Shown in pieces: positions 44,216 through 52,680 of a stretch of 62,209 nt of DNA (positions within the stretch are counted from its first letter, which is position 1; every line of letters starts with the position of its first letter). The notes below the pieces were generated by a model. The model did no database searches, was not told the origin of the DNA, and saw only the letters and a program-made list of their open reading frames with translations. A program made the position numbers and the translations under genes. The stretch is from JBMOUD01 sp049319665. GTDB lineage: Bacteria > Pseudomonadota > Gammaproteobacteria > Enterobacterales > Enterobacteriaceae. The DNA is taken from assembly GCF_049319665.1 (NCBI RefSeq), contig NZ_JBMOUD010000020.1, forward strand, positions 1 to 62,209, given 5' to 3'.

Positions 44216-44794
44216 ATGAATAAATTTAAAACAGCTATGTGCATTATCGCACTCGGCGTAGTTTCATCCAATACTTATGCAGATATGCCAACTGATATGG
44301 GGGGGGATGGTACTGTCACATTTACAGGTAAGCTGACTGCCAATACTTGTCAAGTTGATACTGAATCTAAAGATAAGAAGGTAACACTACCTACATTATC
44401 AACTCAAAAATTGACCACTGCTGGCAACTACGCTGGGACAACCAGTTTCCAACTTCAGGTCATCAACTGCTCTCCTGACGTGACTGAAATTGGGGCACAT
44501 TTTGAGGCACTTGGTAGCACAGGAAAAGATCCTGCCACGGGCAATTTAATTAACTCAGATGCCAGCGATACTGGCGCCAAAAATGTTCAAGTTCGTTTAT
44601 ATGATGCTGATAACACACAATTGGCATTAGGAACGGCAAGCAAAACAGTTGCTATAACTGCTGCGCCTGCAGGAGCGCCTGAAGGCACCGGCGGAACTGC
44701 CACATTGAACTATGCAGGTGGTTATTATGCTACCGGTAAGACAACCGCTGGTGATGTGAAGGCTCAGGTTGTTTATAGCTTGGTGTATAAATAA
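44216..44794 (+). CDS. Fimbrial major subunit (FimA-type pilin)
   Basis: 192 residues with signal peptide MNKFKTAMCIIALGVVSSNTYA. The mature protein has the pilin fold pattern: GTVTFTGKLTANTCQVDT with the first cysteine, partner cysteine in QVINCSPD, and the penultimate-tyrosine C-terminal strand VKAQVVYSLVYK needed for chaperone and donor-strand binding. First of four fimbrial genes between tssH and tssB; a hairpin after it may keep its expression above the downstream genes. Confidence 0.9.
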   Translation: MNKFKTAMCIIALGVVSSNTYADMPTDMGGDGTVTFTGKLTANTCQVDTESKDKKVTLPTLSTQKLTTAGNYAGTTSFQLQVINCSPDVTEIGAHFEALGSTGKDPATGNLINSDASDTGAKNVQVRLYDADNTQLALGTASKTVAITAAPAGAPEGTGGTATLNYAGGYYATGKTTAGDVKAQVVYSLVYK

Positions 44795-44854
44795 GCGTTA
44801 TCTTTAGAAAATACTTAATTAAATAATTAAGAATATTCTATATATTCAGATAAC

Positions 44855-44892
44855 AAGTGGCTGCGTGTAAGTTGATCTCACGCAGTACACTT
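44855..44892 (+). terminator. Intra-operon hairpin after pilin gene
   Basis: AAGTG-G-CTGCGTG / CACGCAG-TA-CACTT, 12 pairs with a small bulge and an 11-base loop, followed by TTGTAATTTTTAAT. Resembles the partial terminators behind major pilin genes. Confidence 0.6.
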
Positions 44893-44932
44893 TGTAATTT
44901 TTAATGATTTATATATATTTTAAGTGACCATT

Positions 44933-45691
44933 ATGTCTTTAAAAAGAATTGTTGTATCACTATTTTTAGCTTTATTATCTAACAGCGTTTCTGCTGGAAT
45001 GACGATTAGCGGTACAAGAGTTATTTTTCCAGGCAGTGAAAGAGAGCAAGTTGTTCGAACTAACAATCAAGGTAATAAGCCTGAATTAGTTCAGGTTTGG
45101 GTTGATGATGGTAGCACCAATAATGATGTTAATAAAATGAAGGTGCCATTTTTGGTTACTCCACCTGTATTTAGAGTTGAACCAAGAAAGGGACAAAGTG
45201 TAAGACTGATTTATAATGGTATGCCTTTGCCTCAAGATAAAGAGTCCGTATTTTGGTTTAATATGCTAGAAATTCCACCGGTAGAAAAAGGTGAGGAAAA
45301 TAGTGATAAGTTGGAATTGGCTTTTAGAACAAGGATCAAAATATTTTATCGGCCTAAAATGCTAGGGAGCAGTAGTGCCTATCAGTTAGATAAGCTGAGG
45401 TGGAGTGTTATTCGTGGTGGAAAAAAAGGAGGAGGCATTAAAGTTGAAAATCCGACGCCTTATTATTTTTCATTTGATAGTGCATCCATTAAATCAGGAA
45501 ATAAGAGTGGCGCTTTGGAGATCGATATGATCTCACCATTTTCCAGCAATGAAATCCACCCGAGGAATAATATATCATCGAGTGTAAATGTCACCGAGCT
45601 TAGTTTTAGGTTGCTGAATGACTACGGTGCTGCTGTAGATGGCACGGTAAGTTTCAAAAATGGGCAAGGGGTTTTAATAAAAAAACAATAA
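44933..45691 (+). CDS. Periplasmic fimbrial chaperone
   Basis: 252 residues with signal peptide ending NSVSA. PapD-like features: GMTISGTRVIFPGSEREQVVRTNNQ (strand with the conserved R/K groove residue), PPVFRVEPRKGQSVRLIYNG, PQDKESVFWFNMLEIPP, and LAFRTRIKIFYRPKML. The F1-G1 region is of intermediate length. It folds pilins and delivers them to the usher. A GTG at 44924 would add three residues; ATG 44933 precedes a standard signal peptide. Confidence 0.93.
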   Translation: MSLKRIVVSLFLALLSNSVSAGMTISGTRVIFPGSEREQVVRTNNQGNKPELVQVWVDDGSTNNDVNKMKVPFLVTPPVFRVEPRKGQSVRLIYNGMPLPQDKESVFWFNMLEIPPVEKGEENSDKLELAFRTRIKIFYRPKMLGSSSAYQLDKLRWSVIRGGKKGGGIKVENPTPYYFSFDSASIKSGNKSGALEIDMISPFSSNEIHPRNNISSSVNVTELSFRLLNDYGAAVDGTVSFKNGQGVLIKKQ

Positions 45692-45777
45692 TAATTTATT
45701 AATTCTTGTGCATAAGCAAACAATAAATTAATTCTAGCCTGAAATATAAATTTGGCTGAAAAGGGAGTTTTCTGACT

Positions 45778-48414
45778 GTGCGTCATTTAATAATAACAAC
45801 TGAACAGGGGACAAGAACCGGCCACAAAACTATTTTTTCAATTAAAGGCATTATTAGTATTGTTGTGAGTATTTCATGCAGTTGTGTGATGCCAGAGGGA
45901 TGGGCTGTGATGGCAACAAAACCGGAACAAAATATACAGGCTGAACCAGCCGAAATGGAATACAACTCGGCATTCCTTCATGGTTCTGGTGTTGATGTTT
46001 CACGATTCTCAGAAGGCAACCCGATTGAGCCAGGAACTTATCCAGTTAATGTTAGTATTAATGGTCAGAGGCGAGGGAAATATAATGTTGCGTTTAAATC
46101 AGTTAACGGAAAATCAAATGCTCATGCTTGTTTTACAATAGCCGATATGCAACGCTTGGGCATAAAACTATCTGGAAATGATAAAGAAATAAAAGAAGAT
46201 GCTGAGAAAGCATCATCTCAGAAATGCATGATGCTTGAAGAGATGATTAAAGATAGTAAGGTCAATTATGATGGTGGGGATTACAATCTAGATATTGTCA
46301 TTCCACAAATTAATATTGTTAAGCATCCTAGAGGGTATGTAGATCCTAATACTTGGGATTCTGGCGTTCCGGTAATATTTTTAGATTATAATGCTAATGT
46401 TTATACTACGCGTTCTTCTACTGGTGACCGGAATGATAAACATCAAAAAGAATATAATAGCAACCTTGGATTAGTCACCGGTGCAAACATTGGCGGTTGG
46501 CGTATTCGACAGCGATCGAATACAACATGGGATAAAAAAAGTGGCACGCATACGGATAGTTTATACACCTATGCGCAAACAGATATTACCATCCTAAAAA
46601 GCCAATTAACCGTCGGAGATAGTAATACCAGAGGGGACGTGTTCGATAGCTTCAGCTTGCGTGGTATTCAATTGCAATCTGATGACCGCATGTTGCCTGA
46701 AGGAGTACGGAACTATACGCCGATTTTGCGAGGAATTGCTGAAACCAACGCTAAAGTGCGAGTCACTCAGCGTGGACGGGTAATTTATGAAACAGTTGTC
46801 ACACCTGGCCCATTTGAATTAAATGATATTGGGGCGATGGGTTATGGCGGTGATTTAGAAATGACAGTTATTGAAGCCGATGGGAGAAGACGAACCCAAT
46901 CGATAGCTTTTTCTGCTCCGCCAATGTTGTTACATCCAGGTGTATCTCAATTTAATGTAACTGTTGGTGAATTAAGAGAGGATTTCCTTAGAAGCAGACC
47001 TAAGATAATACAAGGTATATATCAGTACGGCATAAATAATCTGTATACTTTGTACGGCGGGACGCAGATTTCAAATCATTATAATGCGTTTGCACTTGGT
47101 AATGCTTTTAATACACCAGTTGGTGGCGTATCTATTGATGTCACTCATGCTAAGAGTGATTTATATAAAAACAAGAAGGCCTCGGGTAACAGTTTTAGTG
47201 TTAGTTACAATAAGTTTCTCGAATATACGAGTACTGATTTAATGTTGGCAGCATACCGATATTCTACAGAGGGTTACTATACCTTTAGAGAGGCCAGTGT
47301 TGAACGATACGGTAACAACGATGATTCTTACAGTGCGAATTACCGCGCTAAGCAGCGTTTTTCTTTAAATCTGGGACAACGCTTGTGGAACGATGCTTAT
47401 ATTACTTTTTCTGGTAGTTTATATAACTATTGGGATGGTCGATCGTCAGCGAAGCAATTCTCAGTTAATTATAATAAATCTGAGAAGTACTTCTCTTACT
47501 CTTTAAGTGCAACGCGTACGCGTAGTGATAATAGAAAAGAGAATAATACCTTCATGCTGTCAATCAATATACCCTTTGGCAGAGGCTCTAATAAACGTCC
47601 ATTGTTTGACTCACTTTATACGACAGTTAGCCATGATAACGATAAAAATACGGCTTTCCAGGTTAACGCCAGTGGTAGTCAAGGTGAACAAAATGAGCTT
47701 AGCTACGGTGTAGGTTCATCAGTTGGAAAATATAATTCTCAAGCCAGACAAGAATCTGTTAGTGCAAACATTGACTATCGTTCACCAATGGGACAGTTTG
47801 GGCTCACAACATCGGCTGATAATCGTACGCAAAGGCAGCTATCCGGGTCGGCTAATGGCAGTATTGTTGCTCACAAAGGAGGGGTGACATTAGGACCTCA
47901 ATTAGGGGATTATCCTTTTGCAATTGTTGATGTTCCTGGTGGTAAAGGGGCCAAATTACTTAATGGGTATGGTGCGCAAATAGACCGGTTTGGCTATGCG
48001 ATTGTGCCTTCATTAACGCCTTATCGTGAAAACTCTGTATCTATTGATGCGCGAGGTTTGCCTGATACCGTTGATGTATTAGAGAGTGAAAGTACAGTGG
48101 TACCAAGAATGGGTTCTGCGATAGCTATCAATATGAAAACCGTCATCGGTGTTCCATCAATTCTAATTGTTCGCAATCAAAAAAATGCTTATTTACCTAT
48201 TGGGACTGAGCTATTTGATGAAAAAGGAATAAGCCAGGGAATTATTGGGCAAAGTGGGATGGCCTTTGTGCGCGGTTGGGATCCAATACAGAATCCGTTG
48301 CATGTTAATTATGCGAAAGGTAAGTGCCGTTTAGTTCAGAATAAACTGCAGCATAATACATCGAATTCCACTAACAATAATATTACGCAAGTGGAGGTGA
48401 CATGTATCCTGTGA
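45778..48414 (+). CDS. Outer membrane fimbrial usher
   Basis: 878 residues of the FimD/PapC family. N-terminal chaperone-binding domain EYNSAFLHGSGVDVSRFSEGNPIEPGTYPVNVSING, 24-strand barrel with plug region, and C-terminal domains ending CRLVQNKLQHN. The segment before the mature start is long (about 55 residues, IIVVSISCSCVMPEGWAVMA), so the signal peptide is extended or the true start lies further in. GTG 45778 has AAGGGAG ten bases upstream. Overlaps the next gene by 13 bases. Confidence 0.94.
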   Translation: MRHLIITTEQGTRTGHKTIFSIKGIISIVVSISCSCVMPEGWAVMATKPEQNIQAEPAEMEYNSAFLHGSGVDVSRFSEGNPIEPGTYPVNVSINGQRRGKYNVAFKSVNGKSNAHACFTIADMQRLGIKLSGNDKEIKEDAEKASSQKCMMLEEMIKDSKVNYDGGDYNLDIVIPQINIVKHPRGYVDPNTWDSGVPVIFLDYNANVYTTRSSTGDRNDKHQKEYNSNLGLVTGANIGGWRIRQRSNTTWDKKSGTHTDSLYTYAQTDITILKSQLTVGDSNTRGDVFDSFSLRGIQLQSDDRMLPEGVRNYTPILRGIAETNAKVRVTQRGRVIYETVVTPGPFELNDIGAMGYGGDLEMTVIEADGRRRTQSIAFSAPPMLLHPGVSQFNVTVGELREDFLRSRPKIIQGIYQYGINNLYTLYGGTQISNHYNAFALGNAFNTPVGGVSIDVTHAKSDLYKNKKASGNSFSVSYNKFLEYTSTDLMLAAYRYSTEGYYTFREASVERYGNNDDSYSANYRAKQRFSLNLGQRLWNDAYITFSGSLYNYWDGRSSAKQFSVNYNKSEKYFSYSLSATRTRSDNRKENNTFMLSINIPFGRGSNKRPLFDSLYTTVSHDNDKNTAFQVNASGSQGEQNELSYGVGSSVGKYNSQARQESVSANIDYRSPMGQFGLTTSADNRTQRQLSGSANGSIVAHKGGVTLGPQLGDYPFAIVDVPGGKGAKLLNGYGAQIDRFGYAIVPSLTPYRENSVSIDARGLPDTVDVLESESTVVPRMGSAIAINMKTVIGVPSILIVRNQKNAYLPIGTELFDEKGISQGIIGQSGMAFVRGWDPIQNPLHVNYAKGKCRLVQNKLQHNTSNSTNNNITQVEVTCIL

Positions 48415-48989
48415 TCTGGAAATTAACAACTAAAAAACATATTTTTTTGGTGTTATTGGCTACAGCTCTATTATCCTATTTCAACAATGGGCTCGCACAG
48501 CCATGTGATACTTGCCGGGTAAATGTATTGTTTAAAGGTGAGTATGTGGATGCAACATGCAATATATCAGTTAATAGTGGAAATAATTCCGGAACTATTA
48601 CAATGCCTACATTATCGACTAATAGATTAAGTCATGATGGTGTTGAAGCCGGTGGGACACAATTTTCTATCGCGTTGAAGGACTGTCCTCCTGATCGTAT
48701 CGTTACCGTTAGATTTATCAGCAATATATCTTTGCCAGATAATGAAACCGGAAATCTACAAAATGATGCCGGCAGTGAAAATAGTCGTAATGTACAAATT
48801 AGAATCCGTAAAGAGAATGGGTCTCAAATAAAAATAGATGATACAGATAGTGGACAGGATTACCAGATTCCATCCTCGAGTGAAGAAATTAAGCATTTTT
48901 ATACAGCCAGTTATTATGCGAAGGGAAACTCTGCCGTAACGTCAGGATTGGTAAAGTCTACTGCAGGTATCGATCTTATTTATAAATGA
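48402..48989 (+). CDS. Fimbrial minor subunit (pilin)
   Basis: 195 residues with signal peptide (HIFLVLLATALLSYFNNGLA). Pilin pattern GEYVDATCNISVNSG, partner cysteine IALKDCPPD, and C-terminal strand STAGIDLIYK. It resembles the major pilin in the TMPTLSTNRL/TLPTLSTQKL stretch, so the two are paralogues. An additional CDTC pair near the mature N-terminus is unusual. Starts inside the usher gene. Confidence 0.86.
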   Translation: MYPVIWKLTTKKHIFLVLLATALLSYFNNGLAQPCDTCRVNVLFKGEYVDATCNISVNSGNNSGTITMPTLSTNRLSHDGVEAGGTQFSIALKDCPPDRIVTVRFISNISLPDNETGNLQNDAGSENSRNVQIRIRKENGSQIKIDDTDSGQDYQIPSSSEEIKHFYTASYYAKGNSAVTSGLVKSTAGIDLIYK

Positions 48990-49140
48990 TTGTGAGGGGG
49001 TGATGTGGATCTACAGCATATTAGATACTTATAACATAGTCGCTGATATGGCTAATTTTCTATACAGGTCCTATAAGAAAATCAAAAATTAGATAATTAA
49101 TTTTTTAGAGTCCTTCACAATACATAATGAAAGGGTAATC

Positions 49141-49674
49141 ATGAAAGTGAGCAGAAATAACTCGCAAAAATTCATTGCAAGAAACCGCGCACCTCGCGTG
49201 CAAATTGAATATGACGTAGAAATCTATGGTAGTGAGAAAAAAGTCGAGCTTCCTTTTGTCATGGGGGTATTAGCCGATCTTTCTGGAAAAACGTTAGAAC
49301 CACTACCACCAGTAACTGATAGAAAGTTCCTCAATATTGATGTTGATAACTTTGATGAGCGCATGAAAGCAATGAAACCTCGCGTTGCCTTCGCTGTACC
49401 CAATACATTAACGGGTGAAGGTCAGTTAATGGTTGATATGACTTTTGATAGCATGGATGGTTTTTCTCCCGATGCTATTGCTAAAAAAGTTGATTCATTA
49501 TCACAGTTACTTGAAGCCCGGACACAATTGGCCAATTTACAGACCTACATGGATGGTAAGGCTGGGGCTGAAAATCTGGTTATGAAAGTCCTAAAAGACA
49601 AAACGCTTCTTAATACTCTGGCAGCAGCACCCAAGCCGGAAAAAGCAGCGAGTGATGAAGTTCCTGAGGAATGA
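49141..49674 (+). CDS. tssB: TssB, T6SS contractile sheath small subunit
   Basis: 177 residues (VipA/ImpB family). Diagnostic segments: NRAPRVQIEYDVEIYGSEKKVELPFVMGVLADLSG, FDERMKAMKPRVAFAVPN and LTGEGQLMVDMTF, with a helical C-terminus (AQLANLQTYMDGK). It forms the sheath with TssC, which follows 17 bases later. AAAGGG lies upstream of ATG 49141. Confidence 0.97.
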   Translation: MKVSRNNSQKFIARNRAPRVQIEYDVEIYGSEKKVELPFVMGVLADLSGKTLEPLPPVTDRKFLNIDVDNFDERMKAMKPRVAFAVPNTLTGEGQLMVDMTFDSMDGFSPDAIAKKVDSLSQLLEARTQLANLQTYMDGKAGAENLVMKVLKDKTLLNTLAAAPKPEKAASDEVPEE

Positions 49675-49691
49675 TCGAGTAGAGGGAAATT

Positions 49692-51191
49692 ATGTCGATT
49701 CAAGAAGCAACGAGTAAACCAGCTACGGTCGCGGCAACATCTTATAGCGACTTTAATTCTCTGCTGACTAAGGAATTTAAACCTAAATCAGAACAGGCTA
49801 AAGCAGCAGTTGAAGGAGCGGTCAAAACGCTGGCAGAGCAAGCATTGGCTAATACTGTCATGTTCTCTGATGATGCCTATAAAAATATTGCCGAGATTAT
49901 CGCCGAGATTGATCGGAAAATGTCGGAACAAATTAACTTGATTTTGCATCATCAAGAATTTCAGTCATTAGAAAGCGCTTGGCGTGGTCTACATTATCTC
50001 GTCTATAACACAGAGACTGATGAAAAACTAAAGCTGCGCTTTATGGATATCTCTAAAGATGACCTGCGCCGTAATATGAAGCGCTATAAAGGGATTGCGT
50101 GGGATCAGAGTCCATTATTCAAACAGGTGTATGAAGAGGAATATGGCCAGCTAGGTGGCGAACCTTATGGTTGCCTGGTAGCAGACTATTACTTCGACCA
50201 CACTGCACCTGACGTCGATTTATTAGCATCGATCGGCAAGGTAGCTGCTTCCGCCCATGTGCCTTTTATTACTGGAGCGTCACCTTCTGTTTTACAGATG
50301 GATTCCTGGCAGGAGTTGGCTAATCCACGTGATTTAACCAAGATTTTTACGCAGAACCTCGAATATGCACCTTGGAATTCTCTGCGTCAGTCCGAAGATT
50401 CTCGCTACATCGGTCTGGCAATGCCCCGATTCCTGGCGCGTCTTCCTTATGGCATTCGAACGAATCCTGTCGATGCGTTTCATTTTGAAGAAACCACAGA
50501 TGGCGCCGACCACAGCAAGTATGTTTGGTCCAACGCTGCCTATGCTATGGCTGTGAATATCAACCGCTCCTTTAAGTATTACGGTTGGTGTACCTTGATT
50601 CGTGGCGTTGAGAGTGGCGGTGTGGTAGAGAACCTACCGTGTCATACCTTCCCAACTGACGATGGTGGCATTGATATGAAATGCCCAACAGAAATTGCTA
50701 TTTCCGATCGCCGAGAAGCTGAATTAGCTAAAAATGGTTTTATTCCACTAATTCATCGTAAAAATACGGATTATGCTGCATTTATAGGTGCCCAATCCTT
50801 ACAAAAACCAGCTGAATATTATGATCCAGACGCAACAGCAAATGCTAATTTGTCTGCTCGCCTGCCTTATTTATTCGCATGTTCGCGTTTTGCTCATTAT
50901 TTGAAATGTATCGTTAGAGATAAAATTGGTACATTTAAAGAGCGTGATGATATGCAGAAATGGTTAAACGACTGGGTAATGAATTATGTAGATGGCGACC
51001 CAGCTAATTCATCTATGGAAATTAAAGCTCGTCGTCCGTTGGCAGCAGCAGAAGTTGTTGTTGAAGATGTCGAAGGAAATCCAGGATATTATCAAGCGAA
51101 ATTCTTCCTGCGTCCTCATTTCCAATTGGAAGGGTTAACCGTTTCGCTTCGTATGGTCGCAAAATTGCCATCGCTGAAAAATTCAGCGTGA
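49692..51191 (+). CDS. tssC: TssC, T6SS contractile sheath large subunit
   Basis: 499 residues (VipB/ImpC). Diagnostic segments: ILHHQEFQSLESAWRGLHYLV, YGQLGGEPYGCLVADYYFDHT, RFLARLPYGIRTNPVDAFHFEE and the terminal FFLRPHFQLEGLTVSLRMVAKLP. Forms the sheath lattice with TssB and is the ClpV-recycled assembly. Start ATG 49692 behind AGAGGGAAAT. Confidence 0.98.
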   Translation: MSIQEATSKPATVAATSYSDFNSLLTKEFKPKSEQAKAAVEGAVKTLAEQALANTVMFSDDAYKNIAEIIAEIDRKMSEQINLILHHQEFQSLESAWRGLHYLVYNTETDEKLKLRFMDISKDDLRRNMKRYKGIAWDQSPLFKQVYEEEYGQLGGEPYGCLVADYYFDHTAPDVDLLASIGKVAASAHVPFITGASPSVLQMDSWQELANPRDLTKIFTQNLEYAPWNSLRQSEDSRYIGLAMPRFLARLPYGIRTNPVDAFHFEETTDGADHSKYVWSNAAYAMAVNINRSFKYYGWCTLIRGVESGGVVENLPCHTFPTDDGGIDMKCPTEIAISDRREAELAKNGFIPLIHRKNTDYAAFIGAQSLQKPAEYYDPDATANANLSARLPYLFACSRFAHYLKCIVRDKIGTFKERDDMQKWLNDWVMNYVDGDPANSSMEIKARRPLAAAEVVVEDVEGNPGYYQAKFFLRPHFQLEGLTVSLRMVAKLPSLKNSA

Positions 51192-51327
51192 TATAACGGT
51201 TTTTAATACGACGTATAAATGTGTTTCTATAATTTATTTTAATTTTTTTATTTTTTAAGTTATGGAATTAATTTGGAGTAAATCACTCATTGTTTTTTAA
51301 TGCAGGGTTATATTCCTAATTATGGTT

Positions 51328-51344
51328 ATTACACTTGGTGTAAT
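51328..51344. promoter_or_regulatory. Palindrome upstream of hcp
   Basis: Perfect inverted repeat ATTACAC-TTG-GTGTAAT, 29 bases before the hcp start codon, in an otherwise AT-rich 180-base gap. Size and symmetry suit a dimeric repressor or activator site, or an RNA hairpin in the leader. Confidence 0.5.
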
Positions 51345-51372
51345 ATTTTAAAACGTGCTAAAGGGGAACATC

Positions 51373-51858
51373 ATGGCACAAGATATGTTTATCAAAATCG
51401 ACGGAATCGAAGGTGAAGCATTAGATTCTGTCCATAAAAATGAAATAGAAGTACTATCCTGGAATTGGGATGTGTCTCAACATTCTAATATGCACAGTGG
51501 TTCTGGTGGCGGTTCTGGTAAAGCCAGTGTCGATGATTTTTGCTTCGTGCATTATACCGATAAAGCGAGCCCTAATCTCCTAAGCTATTGCTTGACCGGT
51601 AAGCATATCAAAAATGTTCAGTTTGTTATTCGTAAAGCAGGTGGAAATCCTCTGGAATATCTTACGATTAAATTTACTGATGTCATTATCACTAAAGTGA
51701 ATATGCAAGGTTCTGTCGATGACGAAAGTCGCCCGCGTGAAAATGTGAAATTCTCCTTTACCAAGATGACACAAGATTACGTAATGCAAAATGCAGAAGG
51801 CCACAAGTGTGGTGTTATTTCTGCAAGCTATGACGTGAAAGCCAACTTGCATGGGTAA
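51373..51858 (+). CDS. hcp: Hcp (TssD), T6SS tube protein
   Basis: 161 residues forming hexameric rings of the inner tube. Family features: AQDMFIKIDGIEGEALDSVHKNEIEVLSWNW, HSGSGGGSGKASVDDFCFVHYTDKASP and VKFSFTKMTQDY near the end. ATG 51373 (AAGGGGAACATC upstream) is preferred over an in-frame upstream start at 51355. Has its own 180-base upstream gap and a following terminator, consistent with separate high expression. Confidence 0.97.
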   Translation: MAQDMFIKIDGIEGEALDSVHKNEIEVLSWNWDVSQHSNMHSGSGGGSGKASVDDFCFVHYTDKASPNLLSYCLTGKHIKNVQFVIRKAGGNPLEYLTIKFTDVIITKVNMQGSVDDESRPRENVKFSFTKMTQDYVMQNAEGHKCGVISASYDVKANLHG

Positions 51859-51875
51859 TAAATAAAAACTATATC

Positions 51876-51992
51876 AAAGTAATTGAAGTGTTATTCGTGA
51901 TACGTATCTCGATGAACTTACTAAAGTAAGTCGTTCAGCTAAGTCATTATGGTTAGCTGGCATAGCAATACATTTCAAATACGAAGGGTATA
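51876..51992. repeat. ERIC-like intergenic repeat, degenerate
   Basis: About 117 bases with the layout of the enterobacterial ERIC family: inverted ends (AGTAATTGAAGTG near the left, ATTTCAAATACG...GGGTATA at the right) and a conserved core GATGAACTTACTAAAGTAAGTCGTTCAGC equivalent to GGAGCTTAC..GTAAGTGACTGGG. The core palindrome CTTACTAAAGTAAG is intact. It lies between hcp and its terminator. Confidence 0.68.
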
Positions 51993-52000
51993 TATAAAAG

Positions 52001-52030
52001 CTTGCCACTATTTTGTGGCAGGTTTTCTCT
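52001..52030 (+). terminator. Terminator after hcp
   Basis: CTTGCCAC / GTGGCAGG eight-pair stem (one G-T pair) with a six-base loop, followed by TTTTCTCTTT. Would separate hcp from tssJKLM expression at least partly. Confidence 0.8.
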
Positions 52031-52134
52031 TTGACTTATGTCTACTTAAATAGGCGATATCGCTCAATGGTTTGCAATAATCATGATCCATTGCGGATGT
52101 TGTTTATCGGGATTTCTTTGATTATGGTGATTGC

Positions 52135-52677
52135 ATGTTAATAATTAATAAAATAGAAATATATCAAGACCATATTCTACATTGCATACTGATAATGTTA
52201 ACGGTGTTGATGCTAAGTGCATGTGGGAGTCAGACTAACTCTGCACAGGTGGATACTAGCGCTATGAGGGCGGTTATTGTAACTGCTGAGGATGTAAATC
52301 CGAATACTAATGGGCAGCCTGCACCTATAAATGTATATATTTATGAACTGAAATCTGTTGATAATTTTAAAAATAGTGATTTTTTTACGATTTCAGGCGG
52401 GGATGATCCCTTGGTTAATAATGATATAGCGAAGATGAATGAATTCATATTACGCCCAGGAGAATCAAAAAATCTCGATATCAAACCGGGGGCCGATACT
52501 ATTGCTATTGGCGTTGTTGCAGCATATAGGGAAATAAATAAATCCGATTGGAATAAGGTTTATATGTTGCCAGTAAAGGTAAATCGAGTCTGGTATAAAA
52601 AAATACTCCCTAAAAATGAGAGAAGATTACAGGTAAGTATTCATAAACTTGCGATTTCAATCGAAAAAATGGACTAA
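52135..52677 (+). CDS. tssJ: TssJ, T6SS outer membrane lipoprotein
   Basis: 180 residues with a lipoprotein signal ending LMLSAC (about Cys 30). Mature features of TssJ: AEDVNPNTNGQPAPINVYIYELKS, FFTISGG near 80, and EFILRPGESKNLDIKPGADTIAIGVVAAYRE. It binds the periplasmic tip of TssM. Directly followed by tssK three bases later. Confidence 0.95.
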   Translation: MLIINKIEIYQDHILHCILIMLTVLMLSACGSQTNSAQVDTSAMRAVIVTAEDVNPNTNGQPAPINVYIYELKSVDNFKNSDFFTISGGDDPLVNNDIAKMNEFILRPGESKNLDIKPGADTIAIGVVAAYREINKSDWNKVYMLPVKVNRVWYKKILPKNERRLQVSIHKLAISIEKMD

Positions 52678-52680
52678 TAC

